NCBI GenBank assembly: GCA_963745675.1
Contig: CAVUYM010000026.1
Coordinates: 1 to 35,397 of the forward strand
From: JAUIIK01 sp963745675
GTDB lineage: Bacteria > Chloroflexota > Chloroflexia > Thermomicrobiales > CFX8
Reading direction: 5' to 3'
DNA: 35,397 nt
The notes beneath the pieces were generated by a model. It was not told where the DNA came from. It did not search any database and worked only from the letters and a program-made list of their open reading frames with translations. Positions within the stretch are counted from its first letter, which is position 1. The number at the start of each line of letters is the position of its first letter. A program made the translations under genes and the position numbers. Below are positions 16,660 to 27,426 of this stretch, piece after piece.

Positions 16660-17191
16660 CTACCGATCGTTCTCGCGTCCGAGATGGACGGCGAGCATGA
16701 CGTCGGCCTTGGCGCGATCGAAGTCCCGTGCTCCGGTTGGGATAGCGGCTAGCAGTCTCCTCGGCTGCCTGTAGCACCCGGGGGATCTGCTGCCGGCTGC
16801 CGTTGCCGACCGTCTTGGCCAGCCGGTGCTGGTGAAACTGGTCATAGAAGAGCAGCGGGATCTCCTCCTGCTCGGCGAAGGCGGCGTAGTCGCTGCGCTG
16901 ATCCTCCTCCCCGACGTTGATGAAGGTCTCCAGTAGCAAGGGCATCCGGGTCGTCGTAAAGGGTGGCGGTCAGACGGATGACCGGGCTGGCGGGATGGCC
17001 GAAGAGCTCGTGGCGGACCTGGATCGGGAAGGTGCCGCCGATGCGCTCGATCTCGCCATCGGGAGTTTAGCGACGAGGCCGTGCCGCGGCTGGTGGGCAT
17101 GGTCAGGCAGGCATAGTCGTCGTCCTTGATCGCCTCGATGAGTTCAGGTGGCAGGGCAAAGGGATCGGTCGGTGCGGAAACGTTCGGTCAC
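16660..17191 (-). CDS. Conserved hypothetical protein (frameshifted)
   Basis: With frame corrections the minus strand reads TERFRTDRSFALPPELIEAI, then a stretch with GEIERIGGTFPIQVRHELFG, VIRLTATLYDDPDALLLE, TFINVGEEDQRSDYAAFAEQ, EEIPLLFYDQFHQHRLAKTV and FDRAKADVMLAVHLGRENDR. It would be about 175 residues, soluble, with no motif I can name. A GTG at 17191 gives the frame that fits best; an ATG at 17201 is in another frame. It lies between TA locus 3 and the SSB gene, divergent from the latter. Confidence 0.5.
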
Positions 17192-17262
17192 ATGCTTCCA
17201 TCGTAGCAAACAAGACATGACATAATCTCAACCAGCACTTGATCGAGGAGCCATTCTCCATA

Positions 17263-17301
17263 TTGACATAACAAGTATCTATCATGGATAATAGAGCAAT
17301 C
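17263..17301 (+). promoter_or_regulatory. Promoter of the SSB gene, predicted leaderless
   Basis: TTGACA (17263-17268), 18 bp, GATAAT (17287-17292), then 9 nt to ATG 17302. The upstream in-frame ATG 17284 falls inside the promoter, which decides for 17302. Confidence 0.65.
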
Positions 17302-17642
17302 ATGCGTGGAGTGAATAAAGTGATCCTGATCGGCAACGCCACCCGCGATGCCGAGTTGCGCCAGACTCAGTCTGGGAAAGCCGTCTCGAACATCCGTTTG
17401 GCGACGAATCGTGTCGTCAAAGGGGAGGAGACGACCCAGTTCCATACCATCGTCTGTTGGGACCGTTTGGCCGAGACGACGGCCGAGTATGTGAAGAAAG
17501 GTAAAGGAATCTACGTCGAAGGCCGGCTAGAATACCGGTCCTACAGGACGAGGAGGGCAAGGAACGCGGCGTCTGTGAAATCGTCGCCGGCGATGTCCAG
17601 TTCCTGGCTCCCGTCGGCGCGGAGATCGAGGCACGTTGCTAG
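17302..17642 (+). CDS. ssb: Single-stranded DNA-binding protein (one frameshift)
   Basis: MRGVNKVILIGNATRDAELR is the typical start of a bacterial SSB OB-fold, followed by GKAVSNIRLATNR, TQFHTIVCWDRLAETTAEYV and KKGKGIYVEGRLEYRSY. One indel near 17545 shifts into DEEGKERGVCEIVAGDVQFL, ending at 17642. It is a short SSB of about 113 residues without the usual acidic C-terminal tip that recruits partner proteins, as in some plasmid SSBs. In this setting it could coat DNA entering by conjugation, alongside the ArdC proteins. Confidence 0.85.
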
Positions 17643-17657
17643 CATCCGAGGCTGCTG

Positions 17658-18353
17658 ATGAAGCGTGATGTGGAGCTGGAGCGCCTGCTCGAGCGCGCTC
17701 AACGTCTCCAGGCTCTGACTGGATCATCCAACGTTCACGAGGCGGCCCTGGCGGCTGAGAAGCTCCAGGTATTGCTCTTCAATCACAACCTCAACCAGCT
17801 CGACGTGAACGTCGCTGGGAGCGACGACGAGCCCTTCGTCCATGAGGAGGTCTACGATCTGGGCACTGGCGGCCACGTGAACTGGAAGCGCCTGCTGATC
17901 AACGCGGTAGCCCGGTCGAACTTCGGCCGAGTCTTCAGCCGCCCCGGCACAAACACCGTGATCTTGATCGGGCCGGAGCATGCGCTGGAGATCATCACCT
18001 ATTTCTACGAGTATCTGCGCGAGACGATCGTGCGGCTGGCTGATGAAGCATTCGCGGCGTCCCGGCCTGAGCTCTCTGAGAGCATTCAGCCGCGCAGCTG
18101 GCGCAACAGCTTCTACCTGGGAGCCGTCGCGGCGGTGCGCTCGCGGCTTGAGGAGCAACGCTGGCAGGAGGAAGAAGCGGCGGATGAGCAGTGGGGACTG
18201 GTGGTAGCAACTGAGGCGGTTGTCGAGGCGTACTGGGCAGAGCGCTTCGGCACGAGCCGGCGGCGGCGCTGCAGCTCGAGATTACGGGGCCCTGCAGTCA
18301 GGCATGGATGCCGGCGCATCGATCCCGCTTCACCGTCCGGTGGGGAGCGGTGA
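17658..18353 (+). CDS. DUF2786 domain protein
   Basis: ATG 17658 follows the SSB stop by 15 nt, so the two are probably one transcript. The N-terminal 40 residues (LLERAQRLQALTGSSNVHEA, ALAAEKLQVLLFNHNLN) are a DUF2786 domain, a short helical unit seen in plasmid and phage proteins. A second region follows (WKRLLINAVARSNFGRVF, TNTVILIGPEHALEIITYFY, SWRNSFYLGAVAAVRSRLEE). The frame likely shifts near 18265: the other frame reads LQLEITGPCSQAWMPAH, so the true end may be a little downstream. Function unknown; its place beside SSB suggests a role in DNA transfer or maintenance. Confidence 0.7.
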   Translation: MKRDVELERLLERAQRLQALTGSSNVHEAALAAEKLQVLLFNHNLNQLDVNVAGSDDEPFVHEEVYDLGTGGHVNWKRLLINAVARSNFGRVFSRPGTNTVILIGPEHALEIITYFYEYLRETIVRLADEAFAASRPELSESIQPRSWRNSFYLGAVAAVRSRLEEQRWQEEEAADEQWGLVVATEAVVEAYWAERFGTSRRRRCSSRLRGPAVRHGCRRIDPASPSGGER

Positions 18354-18423
18354 ACACGCGTGAGATGAGCCTTGCGCTTCCTCTTTACATTGCGCCTACA
18401 GGTCCCTGTTGGCTGGCAACGCC

Positions 18424-19719
18424 TCACTCCTGAAACTGATCAGGCAACCGGTAGCCACGAAGCAAGAGAAAGCCTGCAAAGACGAGCAGCCCTGCGACCG
18501 GCCCGACCAGCCGGACACCAAGGGGATCCTGAGCCGTTGCTCCGAGCAGCAGCAGCTCGCCGAGCAAGATCGGTCCGAACGATCCGGCCGTCTTCTCGAC
18601 GAAGGCCTGTGCGCCATAGAAGAGCGCTTCACGCCGCATACCGGTCTGCTGTGCGTCATCATCACAGATGTCGGCGATTAGAGGACCGGGGAAGGTAGAC
18701 GCCCGCCACCGGAGCGCCGACGAGGAGCAGGGCCCCAGTACTTGGATGTTAGCGGCACACCCGGTAGTAGGCCGGGCAGGCTGAGCAGCGGAAACGCCAG
18801 GGCCGAGACGAGCATAGCCGCCCGGTAGGCATGGCGGTTGGACCGCCGGCGAGCCAGCCAGATGAAGGCGGGCAGGGCAGCTGCCATGGCGCCAATCGCG
18901 ACCGCGGTCAGGAGCGCGACCCAGAGTCCTTCCTGCTCGGTTTGGAGGATCGCCCGCACGTAGAAGGGCAGCATCCCGGTCAAGAGCAGGAGCCCCAGAT
19001 GGAAGAGGATGAAGCTCGGCAGGAAGACCATGAAATTGCGATTCGAGAGCATCGCTCCCAGCGAGGAGCGGAAGGGCAGCGCTGCCGGGGCTTGGTCCCG
19101 GCTGACCTGATTCCAGATGCCGATGACGCCGAGGAAGCGGGTGCTCAGTGCCAACAGCGCCATGACGCCGGCCATGACCCGAAAGCCGAACTGGTCGACG
19201 AGCAGACCGCTGCCAATCAGCCCGAAGGCCGCACCCGCTATGCCGAAGTAGACCCGCAGTCCCGAGAGGGTGACGCGTTCGCGGCTCGACTTTGGCCAGT
19301 TCCGGTAGCAGCGCTTCGTAGGGCCCGCTATTGAGGGTGGCAAAGAGATGAAACAGCCAGAGCACGACGAAGAAGTAGATGGCCGTAGTCGTCTGGCCGG
19401 CGCCCTCGGGCGGGACGAAGAGGAGAAAGGCGAACAGGGCCCAGAAGGGCGTCGCGCCGACGATGAAGGGGATGCGCCGCCCCCAGCGAGACTGGCTCCG
19501 ATCACTCAGGTGGCCAATCAGTGGATCGTCGAGCGCCTCGACGAGGCGTACCAGAAAAAGCAGGATACTGACCGTCGCCAGTTTCAGCAGCACCGGCCGG
19601 TCGGCATCCGCTGGTGGGGCGTAAAAGAAGATGAGCCAGACGTTGCGGCTTTGGTTCAGTGCTTCCGCGCCCAGCCCACCGGCGCCATAGAAGAGCTTGC
19701 CGCGCCGCGACAGCGTCAC
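18424..19719 (-). CDS. MFS/GPH-type sugar transporter (frameshifted)
   Basis: The minus strand reads KLFYGAGGLGAEALNQSRNV, then DDPLIGHLSDRSQSRWGRRI, the D-x(2)-G-x(3)-DR-x-(S/W)-GRR loop of MFS carriers. Many hydrophobic helices follow, such as FVVLWLFHLFATLN, FGIAGAAFGLIGSGLLVD and PAVGPVAGLLVFAGFLLL-like segments. The early loop and the ISDICDDDAQQTG-like segment near the end fit the glycoside-pentoside-hexuronide:cation symporter group. Frame changes lie near 19290 and 18740. The GTG start at 19719 overlaps the stop of the upstream regulator in GTGA, so translation is probably coupled. The substrate is unknown. Confidence 0.7.
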   Translation of the reverse strand: MTLSRRGKLFYGAGGLGAEALNQSRNVWLIFFYAPPADADRPVLLKLATVSILLFLVRLVEALDDPLIGHLSDRSQSRWGRRIPFIVGATPFWALFAFLLFVPPEGAGQTTTAIYFFVVLWLFHLFATLNSGPYEALLPELAKVEPRTRHPLGTAGLLRHSGCGLRADWQRSARRPVRLSGHGRRHGAVGTEHPLPRRHRHLESGQPGPSPGSAALPLLAGSDALESQFHGLPAELHPLPSGAPALDRDAALLRAGDPPNRAGRTLGRAPDRGRDWRHGSCPARLHLAGSPAVQPPCLPGGYARLGPGVSAAQPARPTTGCAANIQVLGPCSSSALRWRASTFPGPLIADICDDDAQQTGMRREALFYGAQAFVEKTAGSFGPILLGELLLLGATAQDPLGVRLVGPVAGLLVFAGFLLLRGYRLPDQFQE

Positions 19720-22207
19720 CCTGACGCGGATTCTGCGAGCGCCAGAGCGAGAGCATCCCTGAGTGGGAGCGCCGCGCCGCTGGTGAACGCCTCCTCGAAG
19801 GCGGTAGCGCCGAGATGCTCGCGTACGAGCTCGATCTCGTGCCGGTAGACGGCGTCCGCGGCTGGGTTCAGGGCAATCCGGACCTGTTCCTGTTGACTGC
19901 GGGCCGCGCCGCTCAGCTTGGCGGCCTGGAGGAAATGGCCAGAGCGGCTGGCGATCGCCGCGATGCCGAGCAGGTTGTAGCTCAAGCCCAGATGCTCTCC
20001 GGTCGCCTGTCGGATGGTGAGCGACTCGTGCTGGCACGTACGCGCCTGATCGAGCTGACCGGCAAGGGTATGGGCATAGCCAAGAAGAAGAGGCTGGCTG
20101 AAATTGTCGGGTGACCCGGCAGGGATCTCGCCAGCGCAACACTCTCCGACAAGCCATTGGATGGCATGCCTGACGTCGCTCTGCAGCAGGGCCATGAAGC
20201 CACGATCCATCAGCACCCGCACGCGCCCCAAGGTATCGTCGCACTGCTCATAGAGCTGCTCTGCCGCATCAAGGTGCTCGGTCGCCGGGTCGAATTGCAG
20301 CGTCATCACCGACATACTGGCCAGAGCGTTGTGGGCTGCTGCCATGCCCAGCGAGATGCCGGCTCGTGTCCAGAGCTTCAGTGCCAGTTGATAGCTCTCG
20401 AGGCCTCCTGGTACTGGCCGAGGGTGAACTGGATCCAGCCCAGTTGAATCAGGACGAGCGCCTGGCCGTGCTCGTCGCCGGCGGCTGCCAGGCGGCAAGC
20501 GCGTGCTCCGCGTAGGATGCCGCCTGCTGGAAGTGCGCCGGGTCCAGCGTTGAGCGCGAGCGCCGCAGTCAACAGCTCGGCGCGTACGCGGGTGGTTGAT
20601 CGGGAGCCTCGGGCAAGGAGCCCGTCGAGCCAGCTCCAGCCTTCCGTCCAGCGATTGACGACGTCCCAGTAGGGCCAGAGGCCGCGGCAAGCTGGCTGGC
20701 CAGTGGCCTTGGCCAGCCTCAAGGGTCCAGGCGAGCGCGGCCTGCAGGTTGTCATAAGCCTGGCCGGCATCGTCGATCCACGCAGGCGGAGTTGTGAGCG
20801 GAACATAGGGTGGATGCGCTTCGATCTGTCTCAGGAAGTGCTCGGCATGGCGCTGGCGTGCCACTGGTTCACTCCCTGAGTGTGCGAGCTGCTCCAGGGC
20901 AAATTCACGGACCGTCTCGAGCATCGTCCAGCGCTCATTGCCGGCTGCATGCTGTATCAGGCTCGCTCGTTGCAGGATCGCCAGGCTATCTCGAACGCTC
21001 GTAGCATCGCTCAGCATCGCAGGCTCGTAGACAGCGGTCGTGTCCTCTGATGTCCAGCTACCGGCGAAGACGCCGAGCCAGCTGAAGAGCTGTCGGCTGT
21101 CTCGATCCAGCAGGTCGTAGCTCCACTGGATGGTCGCCGCAGCGTCTGGTGACGCGCTTCGACGTCCCGGAACTGGAACGCGCCCAGCTCCAGCCGGCTG
21201 GTGAACTGAGTCCTGAGGTCCTCAAGCGTGTAGTCACGTATTCTGGCTGCCGCCAGCTCGATGGCGAGCGGGAGACCGTCGAGCCAGCGGCAGAGTTCCG
21301 CCACCGTCGCGGCGTTGTCGGCAGAGTGCTCAAGGGTCCACCTGCCGCCCGGGCACGCTGTTGGAAGAGCTGTACCGCTGGACTGGCTTCCACGATCGCT
21401 TGAGCGGCGTCTTCGACTGGAACGGGAAGCGGCTCGACCTGGTGGATGTGTTCCGCGCTGACATCCAGCGGTGTGCGACTGGTCGCGATGATGTTCAGTC
21501 CCGGGGCGCCGCGGAGGAGCTCGATGAGGACTGGTCCGGCACCGTCGATCTGCTCAAGATTGTCGAGAACGAGCAACAGCTGTCGATGCTGGAGGTAGTC
21601 TGCCAGGTTTGCGTCGAGCGATCTCCCGGCGTTTCGCGTAGCCCCAGCGTAGCAGCGATGAGCGTGTTGATCTGGCCAGGTAGCTGGATCGTGGCGAGCG
21701 GGATGAAGAAAGATTCCCGTCAGGTGCGCTATCTGCCAGTTCGCCTGCGATCTCGAGTCCGAGCCGTGTTTTGCCAGTTCCACCTGGTCCGGTGAGGGTG
21801 ATCAAGCGGGCCGTTCCGTCGCTGAGCAGTTCGGCACATGCGAGGATTTCGGATGCGCGGCCGACAAAGCTCGTCAGGGATGGCGGTAATGGATGGCGAG
21901 GGGCGTCGGTCCAGGTGGCGAGCACCTGTTGCATCGGTTCCGAAGGTTGGCTTGAGAGCAGTTGGGACAGGGTGGGTAAGTCAGCATCGTGGAGCATCCG
22001 GCTGGTCTGGACACGGCTCAATCTCAGCGTCGCTGCCACCTTGAGCAGATGTTCGAGGTGATAAGGCTGGGCAACCCTGCCGCTCTGCCAGTGATGAAGG
22101 GTGGAGCGGGAGATGCCTGCGTCACGGGCGAGCCTCGATAGGCTGTAACCCCTGATTGTCATATGCCGCTGCAAATTGCGTGCCAGCGGTGTTTGGCCGT
22201 TCACCAT
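19716..22207 (-). CDS. HTH / NB-ARC ATPase / TPR transcriptional regulator (frameshifted)
   Basis: The N-terminus is a helix-turn-helix (YSLSRLARDAGISRSTLHHW, residues about 20-40). A STAND-type ATPase follows: P-loop ITLTGPGGTGKTRLGLEIAG (about 21780), Walker B LLLVLDNLEQIDGAG (about 21570), sensor IIATSRTPLDV and the GLPLAIELAAARIRDYTLED stretch (about 21270). The C-terminal third is helical repeats of TPR type (YQLALKLWTRAGISLGMAA, DAAEQLYEQCDDTLGRVRVL, HTLAGQLDQARTCQHESL). Such proteins are signal-dependent transcription factors that switch on after nucleotide exchange. It is about 830 residues once frame changes near 21750, 21330, 21060 and 20800-20640 are allowed for. It probably controls the transporter translated from its stop. 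Confidence 0.75.
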
Positions 22208-22521
22208 TCACCATCGTTCATTGTGATGCGCTCCGTTCAGAGGAGATGTACTCCGGATCGCCGCCGTGTCAAGAGTTTAGACGAGCGCCGTTCCAACGTG
22301 TCGACGAAGTTGAACGGAAACACAATGAAACAGCCTGGAGCTTTACGGGTAGTGAGAGATTGACTAGACTGTCATCATAGAAGCCAAGCTATCCTCCGAG
22401 GCAACGCATTCCAGAAGTTGATGACACACATACAGGCTAGTTTAGCTTACGCCAAGTACGTATCGCACGTTGTTGCCGGCGCGATCGGCATGGAACGGAG
22501 CGATTGAAAGCAAGGGATCGG
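22208..22521. other. Intergenic region between divergent genes
   Basis: No reading frame with a family or ribosome site is visible. It must contain the promoters of the minus-strand regulator and the plus-strand secreted protein. Base composition drops from GC-rich to more balanced across it. Confidence 0.4.
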
Positions 22522-25500
22522 ATGATGCGCTCGTCGCACCTAGTTATAGGTCTATACCATCTCTGTTTCGACGCTAGCGCCATTGATCGCCTATGCTTCC
22601 CAGCCAAGTTGGGGTGGCGCAGGCACAGGGACGACATCGGGTCAGCGTCACCGTCTGATGGTACTGCAGCGAATGGCAGCGAGTCATATGTCTCAGCTCT
22701 AACTCCCGATGGGCGCTACCTGGTGTTCACACTCAGAGCGTCAGCTGGTGCCAGCTGATACGAATGAACTGAAGACGTCTATCTTCGTGACCTGCAGACT
22801 GGCAGCAACCGAATTGATTAGCGTCGTCATTGATGGTGAAACAAGCAAATCGGTGCTAGAGTTGACGGGCATCGATTAGTGCCGATGGTCGGTATGTGAT
22901 ATTTGAATCTGGAAGCCTCTGATCTTGATTCGGGAACGATAGAAACAGGAAGTTCGACATATTCCTCCACGATCGATATCGGGACACCGGAACGCATAGC
23001 GTGTTGAGCGAAGGGAGGAGTAATCGATCAGGGAGCAAGCAATGGCATCAATGAGCGGCGACGGTCGCTACGTAGTCATTGTTTCGGCTACTTTAAGGTC
23101 AGAAAGCAGGATATTTCGTACGCGACCTTGTAGACAGAGACAACCGAGCTGATCAGTCAGTCGACTCATCCGAGCGGTCATCGGGCCCTCGATCAGTGCA
23201 TGATCGGACGACTATCATCGCAGCCTACAACTGGTTGAGGTGACCCAAGCGGCGGTCGGAGGTATATCATACATGATCGCAAACCTTAGCGACCAACTGA
23301 GTCATATCGGTCGATGGCACACTGCCCCATCGATAGAGTAAGCGACGACGGACGCTACATCTGGCTTTCCACTGGTCGTGGCTACTTCTGGATTGCCGAC
23401 ATACGTACAGTGTATGACTGTTGCATGAGACACGCCACGGGATACTGGCGAGCAGTTGCGACCGACGGCAACCAGGGAATGTGTCAGTGTCAGATCTCAT
23501 CATTAGCCCCGACGGAAGATACGTCGTTTTCGACTCGGCAGCAGCGATCTCGTCTCCGGCGATACGAATGGTAGCGATGACGTATTTGTGTAGGATCTCA
23601 GCGCGGACACCACGAGCCTAGTAAGCATCGCATCGCTGGTGAGCAGGGAAACGACTCATCTCACAACTTCTTTTGGCCAAGAGCCTCGTCAGTACCGATG
23701 GGCCGTCGTCGCATTCGAGTCGATGCGAACAACTTCGATGACCGGCGATACAAATAGTGCAAGCGATGTCTTCGTCCGCCACTTACGGGCGGATCGGAAC
23801 CTCTCTGTCTGATCTTGAGGTTGTCGGAATCACTATGACCGGACGTACCTGCAGCCCATCCTGGGCAAATTTTGATGTTCAGATTTGGAACGAGGGTAAT
23901 ACTGCGAGCGGTGACTATACCTTAGTCAGCTACGGCGTCCGGCGCCTCCGATGATGGTAGCAACACCGTTCAATCGAGTCTCGGAGCCTGGTGAGAGCGC
24001 AACGATTCCCCTCAGCTGGGCGGTAAGCGAAGCTGGTGGCGAGTTAACTCTAACGATCACCCTCGATCCCGATGATCTCATCATTGAGTCAGATGAGACA
24101 AACAATACTTTGACTGAAACCTTCACGGTTGAGAGCTGTGAGCGACCAATTATCTTCATTCCCGGTATTCTCGGGACTCAGTTGGTAGCGACTGCAGCTT
24201 GATCAAGAGGTTTCTTTTCAAAGTTCCTCTAGCGAGCAAGGAACGCATGGGTCGAAAAGAATGAGGTAATTTGGATCGATATCGTCAAGTTGATTGATCG
24301 CGAGTTCTTCAATATTCTCCAACTGGAATTCGACCAAAATGGGAATCCAATGGCAAACCTATACGCCTCGAGCTACGGATTCCCTTGTGTGCCAATTCGA
24401 TGACGTTCCCGTCCTTGAGGCGGGTTACTGTGATACGGAAAAGTTCTTCAATTATCATGGCTACGTATCGATTTTAAGCTTCTTCGTATTCGGTTATGAC
24501 TGGCGAGAGGCCATCGATGCCAATCAGACGGGCCGCTATGTTGTGGAAGGTGAAGAGGATGCGGTTCAACGAACGCTCGATGACCTGATTGCATACGCGA
24601 ATCAGGTATCGGGCGCAAGGAGTGTCGATATCGTTGCCCATAGCATGGGTACCCAAGTATCACGAGCATACTTCAACTAATCCTGATGTTTTCATCGATC
24701 AGTGTGGGACGTACGGTGCCCATGTTGCGCCAAGTCTCGGTACGCCAAAAGGTCCTGGATGGCTATCGATGGGCGAGTTTAGGGTTTCTGGTGATAGCTT
24801 GTTTTTTCCTGACGCCACAAGTCATCAAAACATTGCAAGGACTGACATGGTGCACTCGGACTACCAGTGTTATCGGATGCCTATTGCACCGTTTACATAG
24901 GAGGTGATAACCAGCTTCGTCATCCATATATCGACAAGAGAATGGCGTCTACGGTGTCTGGTTGTGAAAGCCTCCAGTTCCTGCAGGAGCAGAGCGGAGC
25001 GGTACAGCCTGGGCTCGACGCGTTGAAGAGTTCGGTCTGATCTTCTTTCACGGTGATAGTGTCATGATATTGTGGGCACCTGTGAGCCACCACCCGTAGC
25101 CGGTCAGCCGCTGCAAGCGCGTCGGATCGTGCCACCACTCATGCAGCACGGTCTCGATCGCCGCATCCAGCGCATCGAGATCGGCGAAGATCTCGTTGGC
25201 TAACCGTTCGCGCAGCACCCGCATCACCTGTTCGGCCGGATTTAGTTCCGGCGAGTAGGGCGGCAACCGCACCGGCTTTAGATGATCGGGCCAGTTCAGC
25301 TGCGTCGAACGATGCGAACCACTGCCATCCCAAGAGCACGCTTGCAACCCTCGATGGCGTCTGCTTGCCCGGTGCCACGTCTCTGGAAGAGCTACAGGAT
25401 CTAGTGGACTGGTTACTTTGCTATACGCCTGGCATCGGTATTTCTCCAAGAGTTCTCCAATCAATCTTCCGATCCCCTCCCGGGGCGATTAGCCTCGCTG

Positions 25501-27372
25501 CATCTGAGACACTACTTTGAACTGTTCAATGCGGACCATCCGATCCTAGTGGATAATCGCTGGCTCAGTCGAAAGAGCTCGACCATGAGGAGATTCAAAA
25601 GCTCCAACTCGCAGCGGATACATCACCTATAGGTATCGCCCTCGCTGAACAACTTCACGGGCAAACGATCTCAATTGGCTGAACAACTTGTTCAAGAAGT
25701 GGATGTCTCATCGTCGCAGGGCGCGGAGAAGCCACCGTTGGAACGATCTGTGGCGCATCGTAACTTCCCATTCGGAAACGGCACCACCTATGACAATTAT
25801 GAGCTTGTTGATGGCGATGGTACGGTGCCGATTTTCGCATCCACCCTTTGACTGCGGAACGTACTCTGGAGATGCCAAGATATATGTTCGATTCGCAGAC
25901 CACATGGAGCTTGCAAAGCAAGAATCCATTATCGACGATGTGGCGAATATCCTCGCTGACAGTCCACCTTCCAACAGGGGCGAGTGCCTTGACAGTAGTT
26001 TGGGTACGGAAGTCGTCGAGACGATACTCGGGTGGCGAGAGGGCTTTGCAAACACCTCAGGTTGCTATCTCGGTACACAATTCAATGGGAATGAGATCGT
26101 GGACAGCGCTGGACATCGACTGGGTGGAGACGATCCCGACGCGTTCCATAACCAGATTCCGAACGGCCGATATGAACACTATTTCGATATGAGACTAGCG
26201 ATAGTTGAACAGGGCGATGACTACACCATCAACGTCTTCGGGACGAAGGACGGGGAAGCAACTGTTCGGCTTCGCACGTACACGCAGGATGGGATCTCTC
26301 AAGAGATCAACTTCTTGCATGTGCCAACGACGAGTAGTTCCCACGGCACGCTGACGTTTACACACAACTGATGTGGTAAGTGATCTCGATATCGATCTAT
26401 ACGGCGATGGTTCAACCGTGTTGACCTTCTCTCCCACAATTCTTACCGGTAATGCCGCGGGTGACACCACAGCGCCTGAATTGAGCATTGATGCACCATC
26501 CGACGGTCAGGCCGTTGTCGGCACATTCAACGCGAACTGGACTGCAAGTGATGCTGGATCAGGGATAAATCTGACTCTTGCCAAGGTTGAAGGTGGCGGA
26601 ATCAGTCAAACTCTCAGTGCCCCAGGATCCGTGGCACTTGAGTCGGGACTCTACACGATGACTGCCTTTGCGGAAGATCGCGCGGGCAATCTTTCCACGC
26701 AGGAGCGGGCGATATCGGCCGATGGATTCGAATGGCTATCACCGCTGCAGCCAGATGGAAGCATCAAGGTGAGTGACGGTGATGTTACGCCCTTGGAATT
26801 CCGTGTAGCGACACCTGATGGAGCTTTTGCCATGGACGAGTCCGTTACTGTTGACGTGATCAGCGGTAACGGAAGTACTATCTTGGGCCCATTTGGCTTC
26901 GCGGGCTCGCCGAATTCCGGAGTGGTGTTCCAGGACAATGTTTATCAGATCAACCTGCCGACCAGTGATCTTGCACACGGTCAGTATCGACTTCGCGTCC
27001 GATTTGATTCACCAGATCTAGTAGGAGAAGTTCAGAGCGACCTGCAGGTGGACGGTGATGAAAGCACCTTGACACTTTGCGGTAGCTACTGGAACGGCAC
27101 GCTCTCCGTCGCAAGCAGTACAGGAGGCTGCCCATCGAACGCGCTTGCGCTTGAGTTCCCCACGACGGGGACGGTGACGCTCTGCATCAACCGATACACG
27201 AGTCAGTTGACGTGGTCGCCGAGAGAGTCCTGCTCGATCTGGTCAACGATCGCACGTCATGCCCGACGATGGACCGCTCGCCTACTGTGAAAGCCTCTGG
27301 ACAGGACGGCTGCGCGCGGCTGGTCTGAACCAATGTAGTGCCTACGAGCGCCCTGGAGTGATACCGGCCTGA
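22522..27372 (+). CDS. Giant secreted protein: beta-propeller, CARDB, LCAT-like lipase, Ig-like (broken)
   Basis: With frame corrections the N-terminus is a signal peptide (MMRSSHLVIGL, then TISVSTLAPLIAYA). Four or more PD40/TolB-like blades follow (LTPDGRYLVF, ISADGRYVIFES, MSGDGRYVVIVSA, SPDGRYVVFDSA) with VFVRDL-type strands. At 23800-24150 a CARDB-like domain ends DLIIESDETNNTLTETF. The next part is an LCAT-like serine lipase: IIFIPGILGTQL, FGYDWREA, nucleophile in VDIVAHSMGTQVSR (about 24625), catalytic Asp in VDGDGTVPIFAS (about 25820) and His in FADHMELA (about 25890). Ig-like domains follow (APELSIDAPSDGQ, WTASDAGSGINL, DRAGNLS). It is broken by many frameshifts and an IS630 fragment at about 25048. 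The whole is inferred from the unbroken order of parts. Confidence 0.55.
25048..25370 (-). mobile_element. IS630-family transposase, C-terminal fragment
   Basis: The minus strand reads HLKPVRLPPYSPELNPAEQV (the DDE-region 'PPYSPxLNPxE' signature of IS630 and relatives), VMRVLRERLANEIFADLDAL and LTGYGWWLTGAHNIMTLSP with a stop at 25048. The N-terminal two thirds is absent, and the homologous stretch ends near 25330. The host lipase reading continues on both sides, so the fragment lies inside that gene and adds to its disruption. Confidence 0.7.
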
Positions 27373-27426
27373 GCCAGGAGCGGGAAGTAACAGGCGCGTT
27401 CGACGTAGATAGAAAAGGGGTCATTG

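Noticed and set aside
17284..17304. The upstream ATG 17284 as the SSB start
   Set aside because: It falls between the -35 and -10 boxes of a good promoter; MRGVNKVILIGN at 17302 is the normal SSB start.
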